DNA from: JACRCG01 sp964524835
GTDB taxonomy: Bacteria > Desulfobacterota > Desulfuromonadia > Geobacterales > Pseudopelobacteraceae
Reading direction: 5' to 3'
Assembly: GCA_964524835.1 (NCBI GenBank)
Contig: CAZGEG010000012.1
Span: forward strand, 58,983 to 122,982
DNA length: 64,000 nt
In this document: one piece after another, positions 8,068 through 14,957 of the stretch
How positions within the stretch are numbered: the first letter of the stretch is position 1
Layout of the letters: each line of letters begins with the position of its first letter
Translations under genes and position numbers: made by a program
The notes under the pieces: generated by a model
What the model was told of the DNA's origin: nothing
Databases searched by the model: none
Seen by the model: the letters and a program-made list of their open reading frames with translations, nothing else

Positions 8068-9260
8068 AAAAACCACCCGAACAGGCTGACCACCCGCTCC
8101 ATGATCCGGATCAGCATTCCCCGCCGTTCGTGAACATCCAGTTCCACCGGCCGGGACGCGTCTATCTCCTCCAGCAGCAGCGCCCGGATCTGCCCGCCGA
8201 ACCGGACGTTGTCCACCAGACAGTTGATCTCGAAGTTACGATGGAAGCTGCGCTGGTCGAGGTTTGCCGAGCCGATGACCGTCCGTTCGGCATCGATCAG
8301 CATGACCTTCGCATGCAGAATTTCCCGCTCCAGTTCGAATATCTCGACTCCGCCGCGCAGCAGCGTCGCATACGAGCTCCGTCCGAGCAGCAGGAAAAAC
8401 GGTACGTCGCTGCGGGCCGGCAGCAGCAGCCGTACCCGCACGCCGCGTCGGACCGCCCGCAGCAGGGAGCGGATGATGCGCGGGCCGGGCACGAAGTAGG
8501 GTGTGGCAATCAGGATCTCTTCGGCGGCGGAGGCGATATTGACCTGGAACGCTTCACGGATGTAGGAGCGCCGCTGCCGCGGACCGCCGCTGATGATATT
8601 GACGGCGGCATCCCCGCTGTTCCTGCCGCCGTGTCGCGGCCGTTCTGCAGCAGTCTGCACCTCCTTCTCATTCCGCTCACCGTTCCAGGTGTCGAGGAAA
8701 ACCGCCTCCAGTTCGGCAACCGCCTCCCCCCGGATACTGAAGCCCAAGTCCCGGAAGCTCCGCTTGTCGGCTATGCAGCCGGCATATTCGTCACCGATAT
8801 TGAAGCCCCCGAGAAAAGCCAGCGAACCGTCGACAATGGTCATCTTGCGATGATCCCGTTTATCGAACCAGTAGAAACCGCGCCTGAAAGAGGGGACATT
8901 AAAGGGAAGCAGCCTGACCCCCCGTTTGGAAAGGTTTTTGAAATAGGAGGCGGGCGTGTCGAGGCAGCCGATATAATCGTAGATCACCCTGACCGTGACG
9001 CCGCGCTGTACCGCAGCGGCCAGCTCATTTGCCAGACCGGTCCCGAGATGATCGTTGTGGATAAGGTAGTATTCCAGGTGGATGGTCTGTTCGGCGGAAC
9101 GGATGGCGGCAAAAAGCGACTCGAAGAACTGTCTCCCCCCGTGAAATAGTTCGACGCTGTTGTGGCGGTGGGTGACCGGCAGCTCCAGCGGACGCAGCCG
9201 TCCCAGCAGGCGGATAAATCTGGCAAGTCTTTTATTATTTTTGAAGTGATTGCTTCGCAT
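8064..9260 (-). CDS. cls: Phospholipase D-family cardiolipin synthase (ClsB-like)
   Basis: About 398 residues. Two HKD motifs, HRKMTIVDGSLAFLGGFNIGDEY (His near 137) and HAKVMLIDAERTVIGSANLDQRSF (His near 316), are the paired catalytic signatures of bacterial cardiolipin synthases. There is no N-terminal transmembrane segment, which fits ClsB rather than ClsA; a short C-terminal hydrophobic tail (VVSLFGWFL) may touch the membrane. Reaction in the family: condensation of phosphatidylglycerol with a second phospholipid to give cardiolipin. ATG 9260 is chosen because AAGGTGA sits at a suitable distance; GTG 9269 is too close to it. Confidence 0.88.
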   Translation of the reverse strand: MRSNHFKNNKRLARFIRLLGRLRPLELPVTHRHNSVELFHGGRQFFESLFAAIRSAEQTIHLEYYLIHNDHLGTGLANELAAAVQRGVTVRVIYDYIGCLDTPASYFKNLSKRGVRLLPFNVPSFRRGFYWFDKRDHRKMTIVDGSLAFLGGFNIGDEYAGCIADKRSFRDLGFSIRGEAVAELEAVFLDTWNGERNEKEVQTAAERPRHGGRNSGDAAVNIISGGPRQRRSYIREAFQVNIASAAEEILIATPYFVPGPRIIRSLLRAVRRGVRVRLLLPARSDVPFFLLLGRSSYATLLRGGVEIFELEREILHAKVMLIDAERTVIGSANLDQRSFHRNFEINCLVDNVRFGGQIRALLLEEIDASRPVELDVHERRGMLIRIMERVVSLFGWFL

Positions 9261-9275
9261 GCTGCTCACGTCACC

Positions 9276-9932
9276 TTATGCAACCGGTATCGTCAGGCGC
9301 GCTACCGACACGATCTCCACAGTCATCACGTCCCCGGCCCGTACCTGGCCGACCCCGGCCGGGGTTCCGGTCAGGATCACGTCCCCCGGCTCGAGTGTAA
9401 AAATGCCGGAAATATGGGCGATGATCTGCGGGATGCGGTTGATCATGTCCGACGACCAGCCGTCCTGGCGAGCTTCGCCGTTGACCGCCAGTTTCAGATT
9501 CAGGGAATGGGGATCGGCCACCGCCGCTGCCGGAACGAAATCGGACAGCGGGCAGGCGGTATCGAATCCTTTGGCTATTTCCCACGGCAGTCCCTTTGCT
9601 TTGAGCTGATTCTGCACATCGCGCAGCGTCATGTCGATCCCGACGCCATACCCGGCAACGCATTCCAGAGCACTTTCTACCGATACATTGCTCGCCTGCT
9701 TCCCGATCAATACCGCCAGTTCGACTTCATAATGGCATTCCTGCGAATAGGCCGGAATCCGCACCGTTTCGCCGTCGCCGATCACCGAGGAGGCCGGCTT
9801 CATGAACAGCACCGGTGCCGCCGGGGTCTCGTTCCCCAGCTCACGGGCATGCTCGGCATAGTTGCGCGCCAGGCAGACGATCTTGCCGATCGTGAATTGC
9901 TGGCTGGATGCGGGGATTTTTGCGATTTTCAT
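9276..9932 (-). CDS. Fumarylacetoacetate hydrolase (FAH) family protein
   Basis: 218 residues with an FAH fold: KIVCLARNYAEHARELG, PVLFMKPASSVIG, CHYEVELAVLIGK (acidic metal ligands E-x-E) and the C-terminal TGTPAGVG glycine motif. Close relatives act as acylpyruvate hydrolases or oxaloacetate decarboxylases/tautomerases, so the exact substrate is open. ATG 9932 follows an ACCGGAGGT ribosome site. It is the first fixed gene downstream of the integron cassettes; attC2 ends about 35 bases before its start, so its promoter may have been separated or replaced by the insertion. Confidence 0.88.
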   Translation of the reverse strand: MKIAKIPASSQQFTIGKIVCLARNYAEHARELGNETPAAPVLFMKPASSVIGDGETVRIPAYSQECHYEVELAVLIGKQASNVSVESALECVAGYGVGIDMTLRDVQNQLKAKGLPWEIAKGFDTACPLSDFVPAAAVADPHSLNLKLAVNGEARQDGWSSDMINRIPQIIAHISGIFTLEPGDVILTGTPAGVGQVRAGDVMTVEIVSVARLTIPVA

Positions 9933-9965
9933 GGGACCTCCGGTAATTCGGATGTTTTCTTATTC

Positions 9966-10034
9966 ACTTAACGGTGGTGAGGCTGACCAGTCCGCCCAGT
10001 TTTCCGGGCGGTCTGGTCGTACCGCAAGTTGGAT
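9966..10034 (-). repeat. attC site 2 (integron recombination site)
   Basis: Read on the minus strand: R'' core ATCCAAC (10034-10028), a long imperfect stem with ACCAGACCGCCC pairing to GGGCGGACTGGT (one mismatch), and R' core GTTAAGT (9972-9966), which fits GTTRRRY. Its R'' is the exact reverse complement of GTTGGAT at the start of cassette 2, as expected when a circular cassette was inserted. It starts ten bases after the antitoxin stop. Length is 69 bp. Confidence 0.8.
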
Positions 10035-10044
10035 ACTCTCACTG

Positions 10045-10365
10045 TCAGACTGCGATGACAGTGGTTTCAATTCTGACGTGGAGTGATTTCTTAATGGTGG
10101 CGAAGATAGTCGATAGATTCTCCATGGTAGGATTGCCGGAAGCAGAAAGCATGCGGTGAAGGCTTTTACTCGGCTTTTGAACTTCTTCAGCTAATCGCTC
10201 GAATCCGACCGTTGCGTTTATGAGGTCTCTTAGAATCAGTTTGGCGGTTGCTGAATCGCCATCCAGCAATAAATCAACCGCTTCATGAAGCAGTGATTTG
10301 GCGAAATCGGGGTCGCACTCAACCCGCTTTTTTATGGTTTCTTTGAAGTCTCTTGTCAGGGCCAT
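10045..10365 (-). CDS. HigA-like antitoxin (addiction module antidote)
   Basis: 106 residues with a helix-turn-helix of the Cro/C1 (antidote) type: ATVGFERLAEEVQKPSKSLHRMLSASGNPTMENLSTIFATIKK. The pattern (recognition helix, then SGNPT...NL) is typical of COG3636-type antitoxins that bind DNA and the cognate RelE-fold toxin. It lies 15 bases after the toxin gene (toxin-first order). Such antitoxins usually autorepress the operon. ATG 10365 follows AGGAGAAC, a good ribosome site. It is carried inside integron cassette 2. Confidence 0.85.
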   Translation of the reverse strand: MALTRDFKETIKKRVECDPDFAKSLLHEAVDLLLDGDSATAKLILRDLINATVGFERLAEEVQKPSKSLHRMLSASGNPTMENLSTIFATIKKSLHVRIETTVIAV

Positions 10366-10380
10366 TTTGTTCTCCTAAAT

Positions 10381-10716
10381 CTATCTCTTTTTCTGTTTGG
10401 CTTTTCGTTCTTTGTACTCTTCCCAGATGGCTTCTGCCTTGTCGATATCCTTTTGCTGTCCCTTTTTTGTTCCGCCTCCGAGAAGAATTATCAGCTTATC
10501 ACCGTCTTTACCGATGTAGACCCGATAGCCCGGCCCCCAATCCAACCGGTATTCTCCGATTCGTCCAAGCCATTTTACGCTGGAAAGGTTGCCCTGTTCC
10601 ATTCTGAGTTTTACGAGCGTAATTTTCGCAGCTGCAATGGTGTCCAATCCCATGAACCACTCTTCGTAAGGGCTTGTTCCATCTTCGCGGAGGTATTCTT
10701 CAACATTATAACTCAT
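10381..10716 (-). CDS. RelE/HigB-like toxin (addiction module killer protein)
   Basis: 111 residues of the COG3657-type RelE superfamily: EEWFMGLDTIAAAKITLVKLRMEQGNL, then IGEYRLDWGPGYRVYIGKDGDKLIILLGGGTKKGQQKDIDKA. The order Arg-Leu-x-x-GPGYR-VY followed by LLxGGxKKxQ is diagnostic. These toxins cleave mRNA on or off the ribosome. It precedes its antitoxin by 15 bases in one operon. ATG 10716 preferred over GTG 10722. The cassette setting suggests mobility and a post-segregational stabilising role. Confidence 0.87.
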   Translation of the reverse strand: MSYNVEEYLREDGTSPYEEWFMGLDTIAAAKITLVKLRMEQGNLSSVKWLGRIGEYRLDWGPGYRVYIGKDGDKLIILLGGGTKKGQQKDIDKAEAIWEEYKERKAKQKKR

Positions 10717-10770
10717 GGGCACACAGTATCCTATATGTTACTATTATTCAATGGTGAAACTTGCATTGAT

Positions 10771-10943
10771 TCAACAAATTCCACGAATTGCCAATACAAC
10801 TAAAAGAAGCACCAGTACAATCACTCTATGGTCAATCACAAAATTGGATCCGCTTGATAATATGGCAACCGCGCAGAATACAACCGCTAAATCAAGAAGA
10901 TGGCCGACATATTTGTTTTTAAGTAAGGTTGTAATTTATTCAT
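10771..10943 (-). pseudogene. Frameshifted small two-helix membrane protein in cassette 2
   Basis: From ATG 10943 the frame reads MNKLQPYLK and then stops early. Shifting the frame at the A5 run (plus-strand T 10916-10920) continues as NKYVGHLLDLAVVFCAVAIL, SSGSNFVIDH, then RVIVLVLLLVVLAIRGIC and a stop at 10771. With one extra A the product would be ~57 residues with two clear transmembrane helices. Either a sequencing/assembly indel, a true pseudogene, or slippage at the homopolymer. It is the first gene of cassette 2 and lies right after the attC1 core, as cassette genes usually do. Confidence 0.5.
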
Positions 10944-10955
10944 TTCACTTTTCTC

Positions 10956-11018
10956 ATCCAACGGTTTATAGGGTCTGCTGTGAAGCGTAGGGGAAACAGC
11001 AGTACCCAATTGTTATGT
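10956..11018 (-). repeat. attC site 1 (integron recombination site)
   Basis: Minus-strand reading: R'' core ACATAAC (11018-11012), stem GGGT-A-CTGCTGT pairing with ACAGCAG-ACCC leaving one unpaired base (the extrahelical base typical of attC), and R' core GTTGGAT (10962-10956), matching GTTRRRY. The R'' matches GTTATGT at the 5' end of cassette 1 (11624-11618). The stop codon of the cassette 1 gene lies inside R''. Length is 63 bp. Confidence 0.85.
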
Positions 11019-11623
11019 TTCGTTTCTGCCAACTTCGTCGTGCGCTGAAACCTTTTTAGCGATAGAAGATGAAAAATAAATTAGAGCTCCGCTAACACAA
11101 ATATAAAGAAGGGCACGAATGGCTGATGAGGCAAGCTCAGTTTTTCCTCTATTGTCATAAAGGCTTATGCTGCCTTTCATGATCGATAATTTTGACAGAA
11201 AAGCTGAAATGGAGGGGATGGATGATATGAGAGAAAAGAAACCAACAATTTTGATTGAGATATTTAATATGCTGATGGTATCTCCATTTTCACCGTGAAA
11301 AATACATTCATCTTTTAAAATGAGTTTACTTATTTTTTCCGATTTGAATATGACCACCAACGAAATTAAAAAAAGAATCAGTGGGATTAACAAGTTTGCT
11401 AAAGCAGCAGCTTTATAATTTATCATCATTTGGAGAGGATCGTTTGTTGCAGAATATTTCCAAGCATCCTTGGTCAATATAATTTCAGTGATGCTCGAAG
11501 GCAGCCTATCAAGTGCGCTCAAAGCGTAATATAAGCCAATTACCTTGAGACATAGGTTCAATATAGACCTAGAATTCATCACCCCTCCTCGATCACAAAT
11601 TTATTCAGCTTTTTGAAACATAA
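10962..11623 (-). mobile_element. Integron gene cassette 1 (membrane protein)
   Basis: 662 bp from the G^TT cut in GTTATGT (11624-11618) to the cut in attC1. It begins TTATGT and its attC R'' is ACATAAC, self-matching. It carries a single AT-rich gene that fills almost the whole cassette, with its ribosome site near the cassette start and its stop in attC1. No complete attC or attI could be found upstream of 11624, so this may be insertion at a secondary GTT site or the edge of a decayed array. Confidence 0.78.
11013..11579 (-). CDS. Cassette-borne four-helix membrane protein, unknown function
   Basis: 188 residues from ATG 11579 (GTG 11582 adjacent; GAGGAGG ribosome site upstream). Hydrophobic helices: SILNLCLKVIGLYYALSALD, ANLLIPLILFLISLVVIF, ISIKIVGFFSLISSIPSISAFL and IRALLYICVSGALIYFSSSI. 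Between helices 2 and 3 is a short polar segment with KDECIFHGENGD. Base composition is much richer in A+T than the neighbouring housekeeping genes, consistent with capture from elsewhere. No domain recognised. The stop codon lies in attC1, the arrangement expected of an integron cassette gene. Confidence 0.72.
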   Translation of the reverse strand: MNSRSILNLCLKVIGLYYALSALDRLPSSITEIILTKDAWKYSATNDPLQMMINYKAAALANLLIPLILFLISLVVIFKSEKISKLILKDECIFHGENGDTISILNISIKIVGFFSLISSIPSISAFLSKLSIMKGSISLYDNRGKTELASSAIRALLYICVSGALIYFSSSIAKKVSAHDEVGRNET

Positions 11624-11711
11624 CGGGTCTTCTGCAATGAACGGCCTCCGCTCAACTACGATGGACGTACACTAACACAATCAAAATCCGGTACAACTCA
11701 TTTAATAATAC

Positions 11712-11752
11712 AAAAAAACCGCCCGATCAGACTGACTCTGAACCGGACGGCT
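11712..11752 (-). terminator. Terminator after gpmI
   Basis: Minus-strand stem: CCGTCCGGTTCAGA pairs (with G-U) with TCTGATCGGGCGG and is followed by seven T residues. It ends the long minus-strand operon 30 bases after the gpmI stop and separates it from the integron cassettes. Confidence 0.85.
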
Positions 11753-11781
11753 TTATTACTCACAATCGCTTAAAATAACCA

Positions 11782-13314
11782 TCACAACAGGCTCTCCCCG
11801 GTCATCTCCTTCGGTGTTGCCAACCCCAGCATCTTCAGCATCGTCGGGGCCACATCGGCCAGACAGCCACCCTCACGCAGAACGGCATCTTTGCGGCTGT
11901 CGTCCACCAGCACCAGCCAGACCGGGTTGGTCGTATGGGCGGTGAACGGTTCGCCGTTTTCGTCCGCCATCTGCTCGGCGTTGCCGTGGTCGGCGGTGAT
12001 CAGCACCGCACCGCCCAGTTCCCGCACCCTGGCGACTATCCGCCCCGCACAGGCATCCACCGTTTCAACCGCCTTGATCGCCGCCGCCTCGATACCGGTA
12101 TGCCCGACCATGTCGCAATTGGCGAAGTTGAGGATGATCACGTCGTAGATGTCCTGATCCAGCAGTTTCAGGAGCTTGTCCGTCACCTGAACGGCGCTCA
12201 TCTCCGGCTTCTGGTCGTAGGTGGCGACCTCTTTCGGTGACGGGATCAGGGCGCGGTCCTCGCCCGGAAAAGGGGTTTCCACCCCGCCGTTAAAGAAAAA
12301 CGTGACATGGGCGTATTTTTCGGTTTCGGCAATGCGAAGCTGCTTCAGACCGGCAGCCGCGAGTACGCCCCCCAGGATATTGGTCAGTTCCGTGGAGCCG
12401 AACGCGATCGGCAAGCCGAATGTTGCGTCGTATTCGGTCAGGCATACGTAACCGGCCATCTTCGGCCTGTTGTGGCGCGCAAAGCCGTCAAAGTCATCAA
12501 GAGCCAGAGCGCGGGTTATTTCTCGAGCCCGATCAGAGCGGAAGTTGAAAAAGATGAAGCCGTCGCCGTCCTGGACCATGCCGAGCGGAGCACCATGCTC
12601 GCAGATTACTGCCGGCACGACGAATTCGTCGTGTATTTTCGAGGCGTAACTCTGCTTGATTGCGTCCTGAGCCGTGACACACAATTCGCCCAGACCATGA
12701 ACTATCGCGTTGTAGGCTTTCTCAACCCGGTCCCAGCGACTGTCGCGGTCCATCGCGTAGTAACGCCCCATCACCGTCGCTATTTTGCCGGTGCCGATCC
12801 GTCCGATCTCCTCCTCCAGCTCCGTCAGATACCCGGCACCGCTCTGGGGAGGTGTGTCACGGCCATCCAGCAGGCAATGGATATAGACTTCCTGCACTCC
12901 CTCACGCTTGGCGAGCTCCAGCAGGGCATACAGGTGGGTGTTATGGGAATGCACCCCTCCGTCCGAGAGCAGACCGGAAAGGTGCAGCCTCCCGCCGGCC
13001 GCCTTGACCTTGGCGATGCACTCCAGCAGGGCCGGGTTGGTGAAAAAGTCGCCGTCCAGGATGGCTTTGGTGACCCGGGTCAGTTCCTGGTAGACGACCC
13101 GGCCGGCCCCCAGATTCAGGTGCCCGACCTCGGAGTTCCCCATCTGCCCTTCCGGCAGCCCCACCGCCATGCCGGAGGTGCGGATCGCGGCATGGGGGTA
13201 TTCGCTGCGATATTTAGTCAGGTTGGGGGTTTTCGCCAGGGCAACGGCATTGTGGGCGGGATTGGGGTTGATCCCCCAGCCGTCGAGAATCATCAGCAGC
13301 AGTGGTTTTTTCAT
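11782..13314 (-). CDS. gpmI: 2,3-bisphosphoglycerate-independent phosphoglycerate mutase
   Basis: 510 residues, the usual iPGM length. The N-terminus LLLMILDGWG gives the metal-binding Asp11; GQMGNSEVGHLNLGAGR has the phosphorylated Ser61; HCLLDGRDTPP and MGRYYAMDRD are the phosphotransferase-domain substrate residues; ITADHGNAE and FTAHTTNPV carry C-terminal metal ligands. It interconverts 3- and 2-phosphoglycerate in glycolysis/gluconeogenesis, using two Mn2+ and no bisphosphoglycerate cofactor. ATG 13314. It closes the operon after rlmH, from which it is separated by an inverted repeat. Confidence 0.97.
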   Translation of the reverse strand: MKKPLLLMILDGWGINPNPAHNAVALAKTPNLTKYRSEYPHAAIRTSGMAVGLPEGQMGNSEVGHLNLGAGRVVYQELTRVTKAILDGDFFTNPALLECIAKVKAAGGRLHLSGLLSDGGVHSHNTHLYALLELAKREGVQEVYIHCLLDGRDTPPQSGAGYLTELEEEIGRIGTGKIATVMGRYYAMDRDSRWDRVEKAYNAIVHGLGELCVTAQDAIKQSYASKIHDEFVVPAVICEHGAPLGMVQDGDGFIFFNFRSDRAREITRALALDDFDGFARHNRPKMAGYVCLTEYDATFGLPIAFGSTELTNILGGVLAAAGLKQLRIAETEKYAHVTFFFNGGVETPFPGEDRALIPSPKEVATYDQKPEMSAVQVTDKLLKLLDQDIYDVIILNFANCDMVGHTGIEAAAIKAVETVDACAGRIVARVRELGGAVLITADHGNAEQMADENGEPFTAHTTNPVWLVLVDDSRKDAVLREGGCLADVAPTMLKMLGLATPKEMTGESLL

Positions 13315-13353
13315 ATAAAAGCCTCCAGAGAGAACGTCTTATAAACACGTAAA

Positions 13354-13441
13354 GCCGACCACGGAGGACACGGAGAAAATCGGAGGTAAAAAGAACTGGT
13401 TTGGCTTCCCTCCCTCAACCTCTGTGCCCTCCGTAGTCGAC
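13354..13441. repeat. Inverted repeat between rlmH and gpmI
   Basis: 22-base arms GCCGACCACGGAGGACACGGAG (13354-13375, described in two parts: GCCGACCACGG and AGGACACGGAG) and an imperfect inverted copy at 13420-13441, about 18 of 22 positions pairing, spaced by ~44 bases. This looks like a short dispersed palindromic repeat. In RNA it would form a long hairpin between the two genes of the operon. Confidence 0.6.
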
Positions 13442-13447
13442 TTGCAG

Positions 13448-13906
13448 TTAATGATGATACGGTTCATTATTCAAGATCGTAAACGACCGGTAGATCTGCT
13501 CCAGCAGGAAGGCCCGCACCATCTGGTGGGTGAAGGTCATTTTTGACAGCGACAGCAGCTTGCCGCGACGGCGGAACTCTTCGGAGAAGCCGTAGGCGCC
13601 GCCGATGACAAAGACCACCTCAGCCACGCCGCTGTCACGCTGCCTGCCGACAAATGCCGCGAGGCCCGGGGAATCCATCTGTTCGCCCCGTTCATCGAGC
13701 AGGATCAGGGTAGCAGCTGGCGGGATCTGCTTCTCCAGCCGTTCGCACTCCCGGCGGCGCATCTCTTCGGCTGCGGCCCCCTTCTCGTCGCGGATATCGA
13801 CCAGCTCCAGCGGAGCGTAGCGCCGGATGCGGCCGGCGTATTCCTCGATCGCATCCTTTACCCAGGGGTCACGGCTTTTCCCGACCCAGAGCACCTTGAT
13901 TTTCAA
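13448..13906 (-). CDS. rlmH: 23S rRNA (pseudouridine1915-N3)-methyltransferase RlmH
   Basis: 152 residues, standard length. Typical features: MKIKVLWVGKSRD start, LILLDERGEQMDSPGLAAFV, the SAM-binding FVIGGAYGFS loop, KLLSLSKMTFTHQMVRAFLLEQIYRSFTILNNEPYHH at the C-terminus (trefoil-knot SPOUT fold). It methylates helix 69 of 23S rRNA in the assembled ribosome. The start overlaps the rsfS stop by four bases (ATGA). Confidence 0.97.
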   Translation of the reverse strand: MKIKVLWVGKSRDPWVKDAIEEYAGRIRRYAPLELVDIRDEKGAAAEEMRRRECERLEKQIPPAATLILLDERGEQMDSPGLAAFVGRQRDSGVAEVVFVIGGAYGFSEEFRRRGKLLSLSKMTFTHQMVRAFLLEQIYRSFTILNNEPYHH

Positions 13907-14316
13907 TAATCCGATCCTTTGCTGGCCGCCTTGATCTCCGCCGGCAGCTCCATTTCCGGCGCCATTCCCCAGAGGCCGTCCAGATCATAATACTTGCGGA
14001 TCTGGTCGTGGAAGATGTGCACCAACACATCGCCATAATCCATGACGATCCATTTGCCGTCGGTGGCGCCCTCGATATCGTTGATCTTGCCGTATTTCTT
14101 CAATCCGGTGCGGATATTGTCGGCAATGGCCTGGTTCTGCTTGTCGGAAGAACCGGAGATGATCACCATATAGTCGGCAATCGACGAAACCCGTGAAATA
14201 TCGCGCACACAGATATCATAGGCCTTTTTGTCATACGCCAGCTCGGCGCACATGAGCGCGCGCTCGCTGGGGGTCAGGGTTGTTTTTTCGACGGTTTTGG
14301 TTTTTTTTACTGGCAT
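13903..14316 (-). CDS. rsfS: Ribosome silencing factor RsfS (Iojap family)
   Basis: 137 residues. The Iojap/RsfS core spans about residues 18-125: DICVRDISRVSSIADYMVIISGSSDKQNQAIADNI, GKWIVMDYGDVLVHIFHDQIRKYYDLDGLWG. RsfS binds ribosomal protein uL14 and blocks subunit joining in starvation. It sits between nadD and rlmH, a gene order widely conserved in bacteria, and overlaps nadD by ten bases. The first ~17 residues (Lys/Thr rich) are not part of the core, so a later start is conceivable. Confidence 0.95.
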   Translation of the reverse strand: MPVKKTKTVEKTTLTPSERALMCAELAYDKKAYDICVRDISRVSSIADYMVIISGSSDKQNQAIADNIRTGLKKYGKINDIEGATDGKWIVMDYGDVLVHIFHDQIRKYYDLDGLWGMAPEMELPAEIKAASKGSDY

Positions 14317-14957
14317 TGGTGATAGATCCTTTGCTGCGAGATATATGCTGCTACGTCATGTGGTACGTAATTGGTGATATCGGCTCCCCCGGCGGCGAGC
14401 CGGCGGATTCCGGTCGAGGAAATTTCCAGCGGCGCACCGGTGATAAAAAACAGCGCCATGCCGGAGCGGTGCGTCAGGCGGCCTGACTTGACGTCACGGG
14501 AAAAATCCCCCCGGACCGCTTCCGGCAGGGAGCCAACCGGATCGGTTACCGGACAGCCGGGGCGCTCGACAACGATCAGATTGCACAAAGAAAATATCTC
14601 GGCATAGCGATGCCAGGTGCCTATCTCCAGAAACGAATCGCCGCCGATGATGAAGAACAGGTCATCTCCCGGAAACATCTCGCGGAACGTGCGGATCGTG
14701 TCAACCGAATATGACTTCCCCCCCCGCTCCGCCTCGACAGTAGACATTTCGAACCCCGCCCGCCCGGCGATGGCCATGCAGACCATGGTGGAGCGATGCT
14801 CGAATGAAACATTCCCCGCCAGCGGCTTATGCGGCGGGTCGGCCGCCGGGATGAAGATGACCCGGTCAAGCAGACAGAAAGCCTGCGCCTCGCCGGCAAT
14901 GCGCAGATGGGCATTATGAACCGGATTGAAGCTGCCACCCATCAGGCCGATTCTCAT
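14307..14957 (-). CDS. nadD: Nicotinate-nucleotide adenylyltransferase
   Basis: 216 residues. MRIGLMGGSFNPVHNAHLRIA has the GGSFxPxHxxH nucleotidyltransferase signature; FIPAADPPHK, HRSTMVCMAI, FFIIGGDSFLEIGTWHRY and the C-terminal ISSTGIRRL (ISSTxIR) motif complete the family pattern. It converts nicotinate mononucleotide plus ATP to deamido-NAD. The start overlaps the preceding GspE-N protein's stop by four bases. Confidence 0.96.
   Translation of the reverse strand: MRIGLMGGSFNPVHNAHLRIAGEAQAFCLLDRVIFIPAADPPHKPLAGNVSFEHRSTMVCMAIAGRAGFEMSTVEAERGGKSYSVDTIRTFREMFPGDDLFFIIGGDSFLEIGTWHRYAEIFSLCNLIVVERPGCPVTDPVGSLPEAVRGDFSRDVKSGRLTHRSGMALFFITGAPLEISSTGIRRLAAGGADITNYVPHDVAAYISQQRIYHQCQ

Larger units (their letters stand above)
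9972..10961 (-). mobile_element. Integron gene cassette 2 (HigBA-like toxin-antitoxin)
   Basis: Bounded by the predicted cut points G^TT in attC1 (10962/10961) and attC2 (9972). It begins TTGGAT and ends in an attC whose R'' is ATCCAAC, i.e. self-matching. Contents in order of transcription: a frameshifted two-helix small protein, the toxin and the antitoxin, all on the minus strand in the cassette orientation. No integrase gene lies in the window. Toxin-antitoxin cassettes are common in chromosomal integrons, where they are thought to stabilise arrays. Confidence 0.78.

Noticed and set aside
9162..9971. 269-codon plus-strand frame opposite the FAH-family and cls genes
   Set aside because: It is antisense to two well-supported genes and has no recognisable motif.
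9984..10017. ACCAG...CTGGT stem as a plain transcription terminator of the antitoxin gene
   Set aside because: No T-run follows, and the flanking GTTAAGT and ATCCAAC cores with matching cassette start explain it better as attC.
10715..10990. 91-codon plus-strand frame in cassette 2
   Set aside because: It runs against cassette orientation, and the minus strand carries the more convincing two-helix protein.
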